Source: Curtobacterium citreum
Lineage (GTDB): Bacteria > Actinomycetota > Actinomycetes > Actinomycetales > Microbacteriaceae
Length of the DNA stretch: 64,000 bases
Direction of reading: 5' to 3'
NCBI RefSeq assembly: GCF_006715175.1
Contig: NZ_VFMQ01000001.1
Location: forward strand, 62,001 to 126,000
The stretch's first letter is position 1. Every line of letters begins with the position of its first letter. Positions 16,798 through 25,204 of the stretch are shown here, piece by piece. The notes beneath the pieces are model-generated. The model saw only the letters and a program-made list of their open reading frames with translations. It was not told where the DNA came from and made no database searches. A program made the translations under genes and the position numbers.

Positions 16798-19700
16798 ATG
16801 GACCAGCACCACGACGACACGTCGGTCGAGGCGGTGTTCGCGCAGCACGCGGACCGCACCGCCCTGCGGCACCGGGACGGCACGACCGTCACCGACACGA
16901 GCTTCCGGGAGCTCTGGGACCGCGCCGGGTCGGTCGCGGCCGTCCTGGGCGAGACCGTCTCGGCGGGCGACCGGGTCGCGGTGCTCGGCGCCGCGACCGC
17001 CGACGTCGTGACGCTCGAGCTCGCGGCCTGGATCCTCGGCGCGGTGACCGTGCCGCTGCAGACCAGCGCGCCGGTGTCGGCGCTCCGGGCGATCGTCGAC
17101 GAGACCGAGCCGGTGTGGCTCGGCGTCGCGGCCGAGCACCTGCCGACGGCCCGGGCGGTGCTCGCGACGTCGGACGCCGCGGTGCGGACCGTGCTGCTGG
17201 ACGCCGGCGACGAGGACGGGGACCAAGGCCTGCCGACGCTCGGCGCGCTCGTCGGCCGGGGCACCGACCTGTCCCGCCCGACGCCGTGGCACCCGGCTGC
17301 GGGCGAGGACCCGCTCGCGCTCCTGCTCTACACCTCCGGGAGCACCGGCACCCCGAAGGGCGCGATGTACACGCGGGCCATGGTCGAACGGCTGTGGCAC
17401 GCGCTGCGGCCCGACCGCCCTACCCCGGACACCACTGCCGCCCCGACCGCCGACGTCGTCGGGTACGCCTACCTGCCGATGAGCCACCTCACCGGACGCG
17501 CCGCCGTGCTCGCCACGCTCGGCCGCGGCGGGACCCTGGCGCTCGCGACGTCCACCGACCTGTCGACCCTGTTCGAGGACCTCCGGGTGTACGCCCCGAC
17601 CGAACTCGTCCTCGTGCCCCGCGTGGCCGAGATGATCCGGCAGGAGGGCGAGCGCGAGGAACAGCGCCGCCTGGCCGAGGCGGATGCGACCGACCCGGCC
17701 GCCGTCCGCGCCGCCGTGCAGGCCGACCTGCGCGTCCGAGCGCTCGGCGGACGGATCCGGCAGGCGATCTGCGCGAGCGCACCCCTGACCCCCGAGCTCC
17801 GCGCGTACGTCGAGGACTGCCTCGGGACGACCCTGCACGACCTCTACGGCTCGACCGAGGCCGGCAGCATCCTGCGCGACGGGGTCGTCCAGCAGCCGCC
17901 GGTCACCGAGCACAAGCTCGTCGACGTCCCCGAACTCGGCTACCGGACCACCGACCGACCCCACCCGCGCGGCGAGCTGCTCGTGAAGAGCACGGCCGTG
18001 ATCCCCGGGTACTTCCGCCGCCCGGACGTCACCGCCGCGGTCTTCGACGAGGACGGCTTCTACCGCACCGGCGACGTGATGGCGCAGACCGGCCCGGACA
18101 CGTACGCGTACCTCGACCGCCGGAACAACGTGATCAAGCTCTCGCAGGGCGAGTTCGTCGCCGTCGCCGCGCTCGAGGCGACCTACGGCGGCACTCCCGA
18201 GGTCCGCCAGGTCGCCCTGCACGGGGACAGCCGGCACGCGTTCCTGCTCGCCGTGGTCGTCCCCACCGACCCGGCGGCGACCGAGCGCGACGTCCTCGCC
18301 GCCCTGCAGCGCACCGCGCGGGAGCACGGACTCGCCCCGTACGAGGTGCCCCGCGGCGTGATCGTCGAGCCGGACCCCTTCACGGTCGAGAACGGCATGC
18401 TCTCCGACGCCCGGAAGCTCCTGCGCCCGCGCTTCACCGAGCGCTACGGCGAGCGCTTCGCCGCGGTGTACGACGCCGTCGACGCGCAGCAGAGCGGCAC
18501 CCTCGTCGCGGCCCTCCGCGAGCACGTGGCCGACGAGCCGGTCGTCGACACCGTGGTCCGTGCGGCGCAGGAGTTCCTGCACGCCGAGGTCTCCCCCGAG
18601 ACCGCCGCGGCCGCACGCTTCTCGGACCTCGGCGGCGACTCGCTCTCCGCCCTGACGTTCTCGGGGATCCTCGAGGACGTGTTCGACGCCGAGGTCCCCG
18701 TCGGCGTGATCACCGACCCGACGAACGACCTCGCCGCCGTCGCCGCGTTCGTCGAGCGGTCCGCCGCGGACGACCGACCGTCCGTCGCCCGCGTGCACGG
18801 CGCCGACCCGACGGTGCTGCGCGCGGCGGACCTGCGCCTCGACCGGCTGCTCGGCACCGTCCCCGAACCGGTCGGGCGGCCGAGAGCGAGCCGGGCGGCA
18901 GCGGACCCGGCAGCGAGCCGGGCAGCTGCCGCCGGGACCGACGCGGGGCCCCGCACCGTCCTGCTCACCGGCGGCAACGGCTACCTCGGCCGCTTCACGG
19001 TCATCGACTGGCTCGAGCGGCTCGCTCCCGTCGGCGGCACCCTGGTCTGCCTGGTCCGCGGTGCCGACGACGCGGAGGCCCGACGGCGCCTCGAGGCCGC
19101 GTTCGCCGCCGACCCCGCCTTCGTCGCGCGGCTCGGCGAGCTCGACGGCGCGCTCGAGGTGGTCGCCGGTGACGTCAGCGAGCCCCTGCTCGGCCTCGAC
19201 GAGGCCCGGTGGCGGGACCTCGCCGCCCGCGTGGACCTCGTCGCGCACGCCGCGGCCCTCGTGAACCACGTGCTGCCGTACTCCGCGCTGTTCGGCCCGA
19301 ACGTGGTCGGCACCGCCGAGGTCCTGCGCCTCGCGATCGCCGCCGGGAGCGTCCCGGTCACGTTCGTGTCGAGCGTCGCCGTCGCAGGCGGTGCCCGACC
19401 GAGCACCACCGAGGACGTCGCACCCGACGCCCCGGCCGCGCTCGACGAGCGGGCGGACATCCGTACGACGATCCCGGAGTGGACGGTCGCGGACGAGTAC
19501 GCGAACGGCTACGGCGCGAGCAAGTGGGCGAGCGAGGTGCTGCTCCGCGAGGCGCACGAGCACCACGGCGTCCCCGTCGCCGTGTTCCGCTCCGACATGG
19601 TCCTGGCGCACCCCCGCTGGCGCGGCCAGGTGAACCTGCCCGACGTGTTCACGCGGCTGGTCTGGAGCGTGCTCGCGACGGGCCTCGCGCCGGCGTCGTT

Positions 19701-20193
19701 CGTGCAGCCCGCACCGGACGGCTCCCGGCAGCGGTCGCACTACGACGGGCTGCCCGCGGACTTCACGGCCGCGGCGATCGACGCGATCGGTGCCGCGGTC
19801 ACCTCGGGCCACCACACCTACAACGTCGTGAACCCGCACGACGACGGCGTCTCGCTCGACACGTTCGTCGACTGGCTGGTCGAGGACGGGCACGCGGTCG
19901 AGCGGATCGCGGACCACGCCGAGTGGGTCACGCGGTTCCGGGAGGCCCTGACGGCCCTGCCGGACGAGGACCGCGCCCGATCGGTGCTGCCGCTCATGCA
20001 CGCGTTCGCCGTCCCGGAGGCACCGCACGCCGGCTCCGCGATCCCCGCCGACGGCTTCGCCGCCGCGGTCCGCCGGGTCCGACCGCTCGGCTCCCCGACG
20101 ATCCCGTCGCTCGACCACGCGCTCATCGCGAAGGTCGCGGACGACCTCGCGTTCCTGGGGCTGCTCACGCCGGCACGCGCCGGCGCGCGCTGA
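16798..20193 (+). CDS. car: carboxylic acid reductase (A-PCP-R)
   Basis: 1131-residue multidomain enzyme reducing carboxylic acids to aldehydes with ATP and NADPH. Domains in order: adenylation (residues about 15-590; core YTSGSTGTPK 178-187, LYGSTEAG, FYRTGDVM), peptidyl carrier (GGDS with Ser615 as the phosphopantetheine site), and thioester reductase (NADPH loop TGGNGYLG 724-731, catalytic Y905 and K909 in YGASK). Length is slightly below the usual 1170. The ATG at 16798 follows GAAGGGA at good spacing. Upstream is a PPTase and downstream, after a hairpin, an aldo/keto reductase. The natural substrate is unknown. Confidence 0.92.
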   Translation: MDQHHDDTSVEAVFAQHADRTALRHRDGTTVTDTSFRELWDRAGSVAAVLGETVSAGDRVAVLGAATADVVTLELAAWILGAVTVPLQTSAPVSALRAIVDETEPVWLGVAAEHLPTARAVLATSDAAVRTVLLDAGDEDGDQGLPTLGALVGRGTDLSRPTPWHPAAGEDPLALLLYTSGSTGTPKGAMYTRAMVERLWHALRPDRPTPDTTAAPTADVVGYAYLPMSHLTGRAAVLATLGRGGTLALATSTDLSTLFEDLRVYAPTELVLVPRVAEMIRQEGEREEQRRLAEADATDPAAVRAAVQADLRVRALGGRIRQAICASAPLTPELRAYVEDCLGTTLHDLYGSTEAGSILRDGVVQQPPVTEHKLVDVPELGYRTTDRPHPRGELLVKSTAVIPGYFRRPDVTAAVFDEDGFYRTGDVMAQTGPDTYAYLDRRNNVIKLSQGEFVAVAALEATYGGTPEVRQVALHGDSRHAFLLAVVVPTDPAATERDVLAALQRTAREHGLAPYEVPRGVIVEPDPFTVENGMLSDARKLLRPRFTERYGERFAAVYDAVDAQQSGTLVAALREHVADEPVVDTVVRAAQEFLHAEVSPETAAAARFSDLGGDSLSALTFSGILEDVFDAEVPVGVITDPTNDLAAVAAFVERSAADDRPSVARVHGADPTVLRAADLRLDRLLGTVPEPVGRPRASRAAADPAASRAAAAGTDAGPRTVLLTGGNGYLGRFTVIDWLERLAPVGGTLVCLVRGADDAEARRRLEAAFAADPAFVARLGELDGALEVVAGDVSEPLLGLDEARWRDLAARVDLVAHAAALVNHVLPYSALFGPNVVGTAEVLRLAIAAGSVPVTFVSSVAVAGGARPSTTEDVAPDAPAALDERADIRTTIPEWTVADEYANGYGASKWASEVLLREAHEHHGVPVAVFRSDMVLAHPRWRGQVNLPDVFTRLVWSVLATGLAPASFVQPAPDGSRQRSHYDGLPADFTAAAIDAIGAAVTSGHHTYNVVNPHDDGVSLDTFVDWLVEDGHAVERIADHAEWVTRFREALTALPDEDRARSVLPLMHAFAVPEAPHAGSAIPADGFAAAVRRVRPLGSPTIPSLDHALIAKVADDLAFLGLLTPARAGAR

Positions 20194-20210
20194 CGGGCCG
20201 CACCCCCACC

Positions 20211-20252
20211 GGACGGGAGGCACGGTGCCGGCCCGGCACGCGCCTCCCGTCC
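20211..20252. terminator. palindrome after car, GGACGGGAGGC family
   Basis: Near-perfect hairpin starting GGACGGGAGGCACGGTGCC and ending GGCACGCGCCTCCCGTCC, 17 bp past the car stop. The outer arm GGACGGGAGGC is shared with palindromes at 48052, 54109, 54171 and 59402. Confidence 0.7.
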
Positions 20253-20342
20253 GTCGCCTGGTCGCGTCGGACGCGACCGGCCTCGCCGACGGGCACCCGC
20301 AGGGCCTGCCTGCGGAGCGGCTCGGCTGGCAGGATCGAGCAC

Positions 20343-21269
20343 GTGAAGACACTGGAGTTGCCACAGACCGACCTCACCGCGTCCGACGTCGTCGTCGGGC
20401 TCATGCGGATCAACGACATGAGCGACGAGGACATCCGGTCGCTGTACGCCGCCTCGCGGGACGGGGGCGTCACGATGTTCGACCACGCCGCGATCTACGG
20501 CGGCTGGCACGGGTGCGAGGCCCGCTTCGGCGAGGCCGTCACGCTGTCGTCCTCGGAGCGCGAGGCGATCCAGCTGCAGACCAAGGTCGGCATCCGGCAG
20601 GGGTACTTCGACTTCTCGTACGAGCACGTCATCGAGTCGGTGCACGAGTCGCTCGAGGCCCTGCGGACGGACTACGTCGACGTCCTGCTGCTGCACCGGC
20701 CCGACGCCCTGGTCGAGCCGGAGGAGGTCGCCCGCGCCTTCGACGAGCTGCACGCCGCCGGCAAGGTGCACCACTTCGGCGTCTCGAACCACACGCCCGG
20801 TCAGGTCGACCTGCTCCGCCAGCACGTCCGGCAGCCGCTGGCGTTCAACCAGGTGCAGCTGAGCATCACGCACGCGAACGTCATCGCGCAGGGGGTCGCG
20901 GCCAACATGGGCGGCCTCGACCAGTCCATCGACCGGGACAACGACATCCTGAACCACGCGCGGATGACCGGCGTGACCCTGCAGGCCTGGTCGCCGTTCC
21001 AGAAGGGGTTCTTCGACGGCGTGTTCCTGGGCGACCGGGAGCAGTACGCCGAGCTGAACGACGTGCTCGACGAGGTCGCGGCCGCGCACGGGGTGACCCC
21101 GACGGGCATCGCCGTGGCGTGGATCACCCGGCACCCCGCGCACCTCCAGGTGGTGCTCGGCACGACGAACCCGCAGCGCGTCCGGGAGGCCGCTGCCGGG
21201 TCGGACGTCGTGCTCTCCCGCGAGGAGTGGTACCGGATCTTCACCGCCGCGGGGCACACCGTCCCCTGA
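20343..21269 (+). CDS. aldo/keto reductase, YdhF-like
   Basis: 308-residue NADPH-dependent reductase of the TIM-barrel AKR superfamily, close to E. coli YdhF. The catalytic tetrad is visible: Asp in TMFDHAAIY, that Tyr, Lys in LQTKVG and His in LLLHRPD; FGVSNH and VLGTTNP complete the pattern. It starts with GTG at 20343; CAGGAT ends 7 nt before it, so a leaderless mRNA is likely. It follows car and could reduce the aldehyde product to an alcohol, but the intervening palindrome and own promoter mean co-regulation is not assured. Confidence 0.85.
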   Translation: MKTLELPQTDLTASDVVVGLMRINDMSDEDIRSLYAASRDGGVTMFDHAAIYGGWHGCEARFGEAVTLSSSEREAIQLQTKVGIRQGYFDFSYEHVIESVHESLEALRTDYVDVLLLHRPDALVEPEEVARAFDELHAAGKVHHFGVSNHTPGQVDLLRQHVRQPLAFNQVQLSITHANVIAQGVAANMGGLDQSIDRDNDILNHARMTGVTLQAWSPFQKGFFDGVFLGDREQYAELNDVLDEVAAAHGVTPTGIAVAWITRHPAHLQVVLGTTNPQRVREAAAGSDVVLSREEWYRIFTAAGHTVP

Positions 21270-21296
21270 GCGCGCCCGGGCCTCGGCGGCGCTCGC

Positions 21297-21354
21297 CACA
21301 ACCGGAAGCACGCCGTACCGCGGAGCCCCGTGGCGCGGCGTGCTCCCGGTTGTG
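21297..21354. terminator. hairpin between convergent genes
   Basis: 19-bp arms with one mismatch (CACAACCGGAAGCACGCCG / CGGCGTGCTCCCGGTTGTG) around a 20-nt GC-rich loop. A third partial copy of the arm (GGGAGCACGCCG) follows directly at 21356-21367. Confidence 0.65.
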
Positions 21355-21400
21355 CGGGAGCACGCCGAACCACCCGGCGGCCGGGGCCCCGGCGCCCGGC

Positions 21401-21604
21401 TCAGTCCGCGTCGCGGGGCGCGCTCGGCACGGCGACGTCCACGGGTGACACCCGGGTCGGGTCGGCGGACGCACCACCGACCACGTCGAACGAGATCCCG
21501 AGCGCGGCCGCCGTCTCGGCGTCGAGCTCCAGCCCGTCCTCGTCCACCTGGTCCTCGGGGATCGCGCGGCCCTGCGACGGGTCGAACGAGTTCGCAATCG
21601 ACAT
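21401..21604 (-). CDS. 67-residue acidic protein
   Basis: Small soluble acidic protein beginning MSIANSFDPSQGRAIPEDQ, with a Glu/Asp-rich middle (DQVDEDGLELDAETAAALG). No known domain. Its start resembles that of the next gene upstream (MSMSAPFDPEQPGADLP), suggesting an old tandem duplication. An in-frame ATG four codons upstream is also possible. Function unknown. Confidence 0.6.
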   Translation of the reverse strand: MSIANSFDPSQGRAIPEDQVDEDGLELDAETAAALGISFDVVGGASADPTRVSPVDVAVPSAPRDAD

Positions 21605-21674
21605 GCCGGAGAGCATGCCCGCCGCGCTTGGCAATCCGCGGGGAGCACGCGGTGGGCACGCAGAGGTTCTCGAC

Positions 21675-21905
21675 TCAGAGGTCGTCGGGGTGCAGCCGCT
21701 CACCCGCCTGCGGGCGTCGGAACACCGGGCCGCCGCCGGCCTCGTCCTCCTCGTGGTGGTCGACCGGCCCGCGGGTGGGATCGGCCGCGTCCGGACCGAC
21801 GTCGGCCCCGCGGTCCTCCTCCACCTCGAGTTCGGTCGCGTCCGAACCGTCCACGGGGAGGTCGGCGCCTGGCTGTTCCGGATCGAACGGTGCACTCATC
21901 GACAT
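21675..21905 (-). CDS. 76-residue acidic protein, related to its neighbour
   Basis: Small acidic, probably disordered protein. FDPEQPGADLP near the start parallels FDPSQGRAIP in the 67-residue neighbour, followed by an acidic stretch (ELEVEEDRGADVGPDAAD) and HHEEDEAGGG. It lies 34 bp downstream of the GH92 gene on the same strand. Function unknown. Confidence 0.6.
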   Translation of the reverse strand: MSMSAPFDPEQPGADLPVDGSDATELEVEEDRGADVGPDAADPTRGPVDHHEEDEAGGGPVFRRPQAGERLHPDDL

Positions 21906-21939
21906 GGTCGCAGCATGCTCCGGGCGGGTGGACGGCGCG

Positions 21940-24900
21940 TCAACGCTGTCCGTCCGCCGCGACGAGCTCGAGCTGCGTCAGGCGCAGGTCGGTCACCGCG
22001 GTGAACCGGAACGACGTGCCGACGCCCTGCAACCGGAACACCCGGGTCTGCCCCGGCCACGCGAACGCGGCGTCCCGCACCGACGCCCGGGCCTCGCCGA
22101 GCGACACGTCCCACGAGTACGACCCCGGCTCAGCCACCGTGACGGTGTACAGCGACGCGGGCACCTCCGGCACCGCGAACGCGACAGCGGACGCCGCGGC
22201 GAGCGCCGTCACGGTCCGCCCGGTGTCGTCCGCCAACGCGGCAGCATCGCCGGACACCGGCGCAGCAGCGGGCCCGGACACCGGCGCACCAGCAGCCCCG
22301 GTCACGCCGCCGGGCAGCAGGTCCCACGGCACGTCCCGGTACCCGTGCACCTCGGACGCGGACAGGGGCCGGGTGTCCGCCGCCCACCCGGCGGGCTCGT
22401 CGGACAGCGTGAACACGATCCGCGACGCCCCGACCACGACCGCGTGCGGGATGCTCACGGACGTCCACGGTTCGCCGTCGACCGTCACCGACGCGACGTA
22501 CGGACCCGACGAGTCACCCGTGACCTCGATCACCGTCGGCGATCCACCCGACGCCCCACCGGCGGGCCGCAGCACCGTCCGCCGGACCGACGGCGGCACG
22601 AGCACGTACGCCCCGGTCGACGGCGTGAGCGGGTACAGCCCGATCGTCGCGAGGACGTACCAGGCGCTCATCTCGCCGTTGTCCTCGTCGCCCGGGTACC
22701 CCTGCCCGAGGTCCGACCCGACGAACAGCCGCTCCAGGCACTCCCGGACGACGCGGTGCGCCAGGTCGTGGCGCCCGGTGGCCATCGGGAAGAACGGGAT
22801 GTGGTGCGCCGGCTGGTTCGACAGCCCGAGCATGCCCATCCGGACGTCGCGCGCCTCGGTCATCTCGTGGATCGCGAAGCCGTAGGACCCCGAGTGCACG
22901 GTCGCGCCGGTCTCCGGGGTCGCGAAGAACCGGTCGATCGCCGCGTCGAAGCGCTCGGGGCCGCCGTGCAGGTCGACGACGCCCGCCGGGTCGTGGGGTG
23001 CGGTGAACGCCGTTCCGTAGGCGTTGGTCTCGGTGTAGTCGTCGCCCCAGTCGCGCGGGTCGAACTCCGTCCCCACCCGCCACGAGCCGTCGGGGTCGCG
23101 GCCGACGAAGAACCCGCGCTCGGCGTCGAACACGTTCCGGTACCGCAGCGAGCGGCGCGCGAACCACTCCGCCTCGGCCTCGTACCGGGCCAGGTCGTCC
23201 GCGGTCGTCGCCCGCGATGCGAGCAGGCCCGCCATCACCGCGAGACCCCAGTCGTTGATCGCCGCGTCGAGGGTCCAGCTCATGCCCTCGTGCGTCGCCG
23301 TGTCGACGTGGCCGCGGAACACGGCCGGGAGGATCCCCTTCCGCCCGACGCGCTCGTCCCGTGCCGGGACGGTCGCGTTCCGCAGCGCGCTCCGGTAGGC
23401 GGTCGCCAGGTCGAAGCCGGTGACGCCCTTCACGGCGAGGTCCGCGAAGACCGTGTCGCTCGTGGTGCCGGTCATGCAGTCCTCGGCGCCGGGGGCACTC
23501 CACCGCGGCGTCCACCCGCCGTCCCGGAAGTGGCCGACGACCCCCTCGGCGAGCGCACCCGCCCGGTCCGGGGTGAGGAGCGCGAGGAGCGGCCAGGCGG
23601 TCCGGTAGGTGTCCCAGAACCCGTTCGTGGTGCTGAGGGTGCCCTCGACGACCTCGGGGCCCGGGGCGTCGCGGATCGGCTCGGCGAGGACGTCGCCGTA
23701 CGGGGAGCGGTACCGCGGGACGCCGTCTCGTGCGGTCTCCCCCGCGGTGAGCGGGAACAGGAAGAGCCGGTACAGGCCGGAGTACAGCGAGACGAGCTGG
23801 TCCGGTGTCGCTCCCTCGACCTCGAGCGTGCCGAGGGCGGCGGTCCAGGCGGCCTCGGCCCGCACGCACATCGTGTCGACGTCCCCGGCGGCACGGGCGT
23901 TCGCGCGGGCGTCCTGGATCGAGACCGTCGAGATGCCGAGCACCACGTCGGTGTGCCCCGCGGCGGCGCCGTCGACCTGCACCCAGCCGCGGAGCATGCC
24001 GTCCCGGACGACCGTGCGGTCCGCGGTGGCTCCGGCGATCCGGACGTGCACGTGGTGCGGCGGGGTGCCGGGCCGGTCGTCGAGCAGGCACTCCACCACG
24101 GCCGTGCCGTCGACGATCGCCACCGAGACGTCGTCGACGCGGCCGTGGTGGTCGAGGACGACGGCCCGGGTGCCGGTGAACCGGAACCCCAGGGCGAACT
24201 CCCCCGCGGTCATCGTCGCGGTGACGCCCTGGTCGAGGGCGACGCGGTAGCGGTGCGGCCCGTCCTGCTCGTCGTCGTGGTCGAAGCCCAGCGCCCGGGC
24301 GGTCCGGTCGACGTCCGGCTCGTCGAGCGGGGACGGCATGAGCTGGAACACCCCGCGGTCGGCCATCCAGGGCGACGGCAGGTGGCTCGTGGCGAAGCCC
24401 TGCAGCGCGGACCGGACGCGGCCGTCCGGCTCCGTCCGGGCGTGCTCCTGGTACGCGTACGGCCAGTGTCTGCTCGACGCGTCGGTCATCGGCAGGCCGA
24501 GCACCCCGCCGTGCGGCACCCCGACGACCGGTGCGGTGTTGCCGCGCGAGGACCGCGACGACGACTGCGTGCCGCGGGTCGTGCGGACGTGGTCGATCAG
24601 CCGTGCCGGCTCCGGGCGCGCCGGTCCGATCCGGACCGCGTCGAACCAACCGCGCAGCGCCGGGCGCTCCCCGTCGTCGTCCGCAGCCGGTCCGGCGGCG
24701 CCGAGCCGTGCCTCCAGGCGGTCCACGACGGCACCGGCGAACGGCGTGAGGTCGACCGCGCGACGGTTCCACTGGTCGACCCACTGCGTCTTCGCCGCCG
24801 CCTGGGCCGCGGGCGTCAGGCCGGCGCCGTACTGGTCGTGGGCGGTGTCGCTCAGCCGTCGGCCGTCGGTCAGGACGACGTCGAGGTCGGCGGCCGTCGC

Positions 24901-25152
24901 GTCCCAGAAGTGCGCGAGGTCCGCCTCGTCGGGTTCGTCGTGACCGGCCGGCAGGGTGCGCTCGGGGAACCAGACCCACGACAGCTCGTCTCCGGGTGCG
25001 ATCGCCCGTCCGGCGAAGCCGGGCAGGACCCCCTCGACCGTCGTCTCCCCCGCCGGGCGTTCGAGCAGCCAGGCCTCGGCCGAGTCCCAACCGACCCCGT
25101 CCCGGGCCGCCACCGCCGTCGTCGGGCCACCGCTCCGTCGCAGTTCACGCAC
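21940..25152 (-). CDS. GH92 family glycosidase (alpha-mannosidase type)
   Basis: 1070-residue glycoside hydrolase. GH92 signatures lie in the C-terminal catalytic barrel: GFWDTYRTAWPLLALLTP, FADLAVKGVTGFD, and GYPGDEDNGEMSAWYVLATI, which includes the catalytic acidic residues of the family. The N-terminal half is the beta-sandwich domain. No signal peptide is seen, so it probably acts in the cytoplasm on imported mannosides. It starts with GTG at 25152; TAGGGT (on its strand, 25164-25159) ends 6 nt before it, indicating a leaderless mRNA. Confidence 0.9.
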   Translation of the reverse strand: MRELRRSGGPTTAVAARDGVGWDSAEAWLLERPAGETTVEGVLPGFAGRAIAPGDELSWVWFPERTLPAGHDEPDEADLAHFWDATAADLDVVLTDGRRLSDTAHDQYGAGLTPAAQAAAKTQWVDQWNRRAVDLTPFAGAVVDRLEARLGAAGPAADDDGERPALRGWFDAVRIGPARPEPARLIDHVRTTRGTQSSSRSSRGNTAPVVGVPHGGVLGLPMTDASSRHWPYAYQEHARTEPDGRVRSALQGFATSHLPSPWMADRGVFQLMPSPLDEPDVDRTARALGFDHDDEQDGPHRYRVALDQGVTATMTAGEFALGFRFTGTRAVVLDHHGRVDDVSVAIVDGTAVVECLLDDRPGTPPHHVHVRIAGATADRTVVRDGMLRGWVQVDGAAAGHTDVVLGISTVSIQDARANARAAGDVDTMCVRAEAAWTAALGTLEVEGATPDQLVSLYSGLYRLFLFPLTAGETARDGVPRYRSPYGDVLAEPIRDAPGPEVVEGTLSTTNGFWDTYRTAWPLLALLTPDRAGALAEGVVGHFRDGGWTPRWSAPGAEDCMTGTTSDTVFADLAVKGVTGFDLATAYRSALRNATVPARDERVGRKGILPAVFRGHVDTATHEGMSWTLDAAINDWGLAVMAGLLASRATTADDLARYEAEAEWFARRSLRYRNVFDAERGFFVGRDPDGSWRVGTEFDPRDWGDDYTETNAYGTAFTAPHDPAGVVDLHGGPERFDAAIDRFFATPETGATVHSGSYGFAIHEMTEARDVRMGMLGLSNQPAHHIPFFPMATGRHDLAHRVVRECLERLFVGSDLGQGYPGDEDNGEMSAWYVLATIGLYPLTPSTGAYVLVPPSVRRTVLRPAGGASGGSPTVIEVTGDSSGPYVASVTVDGEPWTSVSIPHAVVVGASRIVFTLSDEPAGWAADTRPLSASEVHGYRDVPWDLLPGGVTGAAGAPVSGPAAAPVSGDAAALADDTGRTVTALAAASAVAFAVPEVPASLYTVTVAEPGSYSWDVSLGEARASVRDAAFAWPGQTRVFRLQGVGTSFRFTAVTDLRLTQLELVAADGQR

Positions 25153-25204
25153 CCGACGACCCTATTTCCTCCAGGGTGTCGACGAAACCCCTGCGCAGCC
25201 GCCG

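Noticed and set aside
16666..20364. 1232-residue minus-strand frame opposite the carboxylic acid reductase
   Set aside because: Shadow of car; Arg/Val/Asp-rich with no motif.
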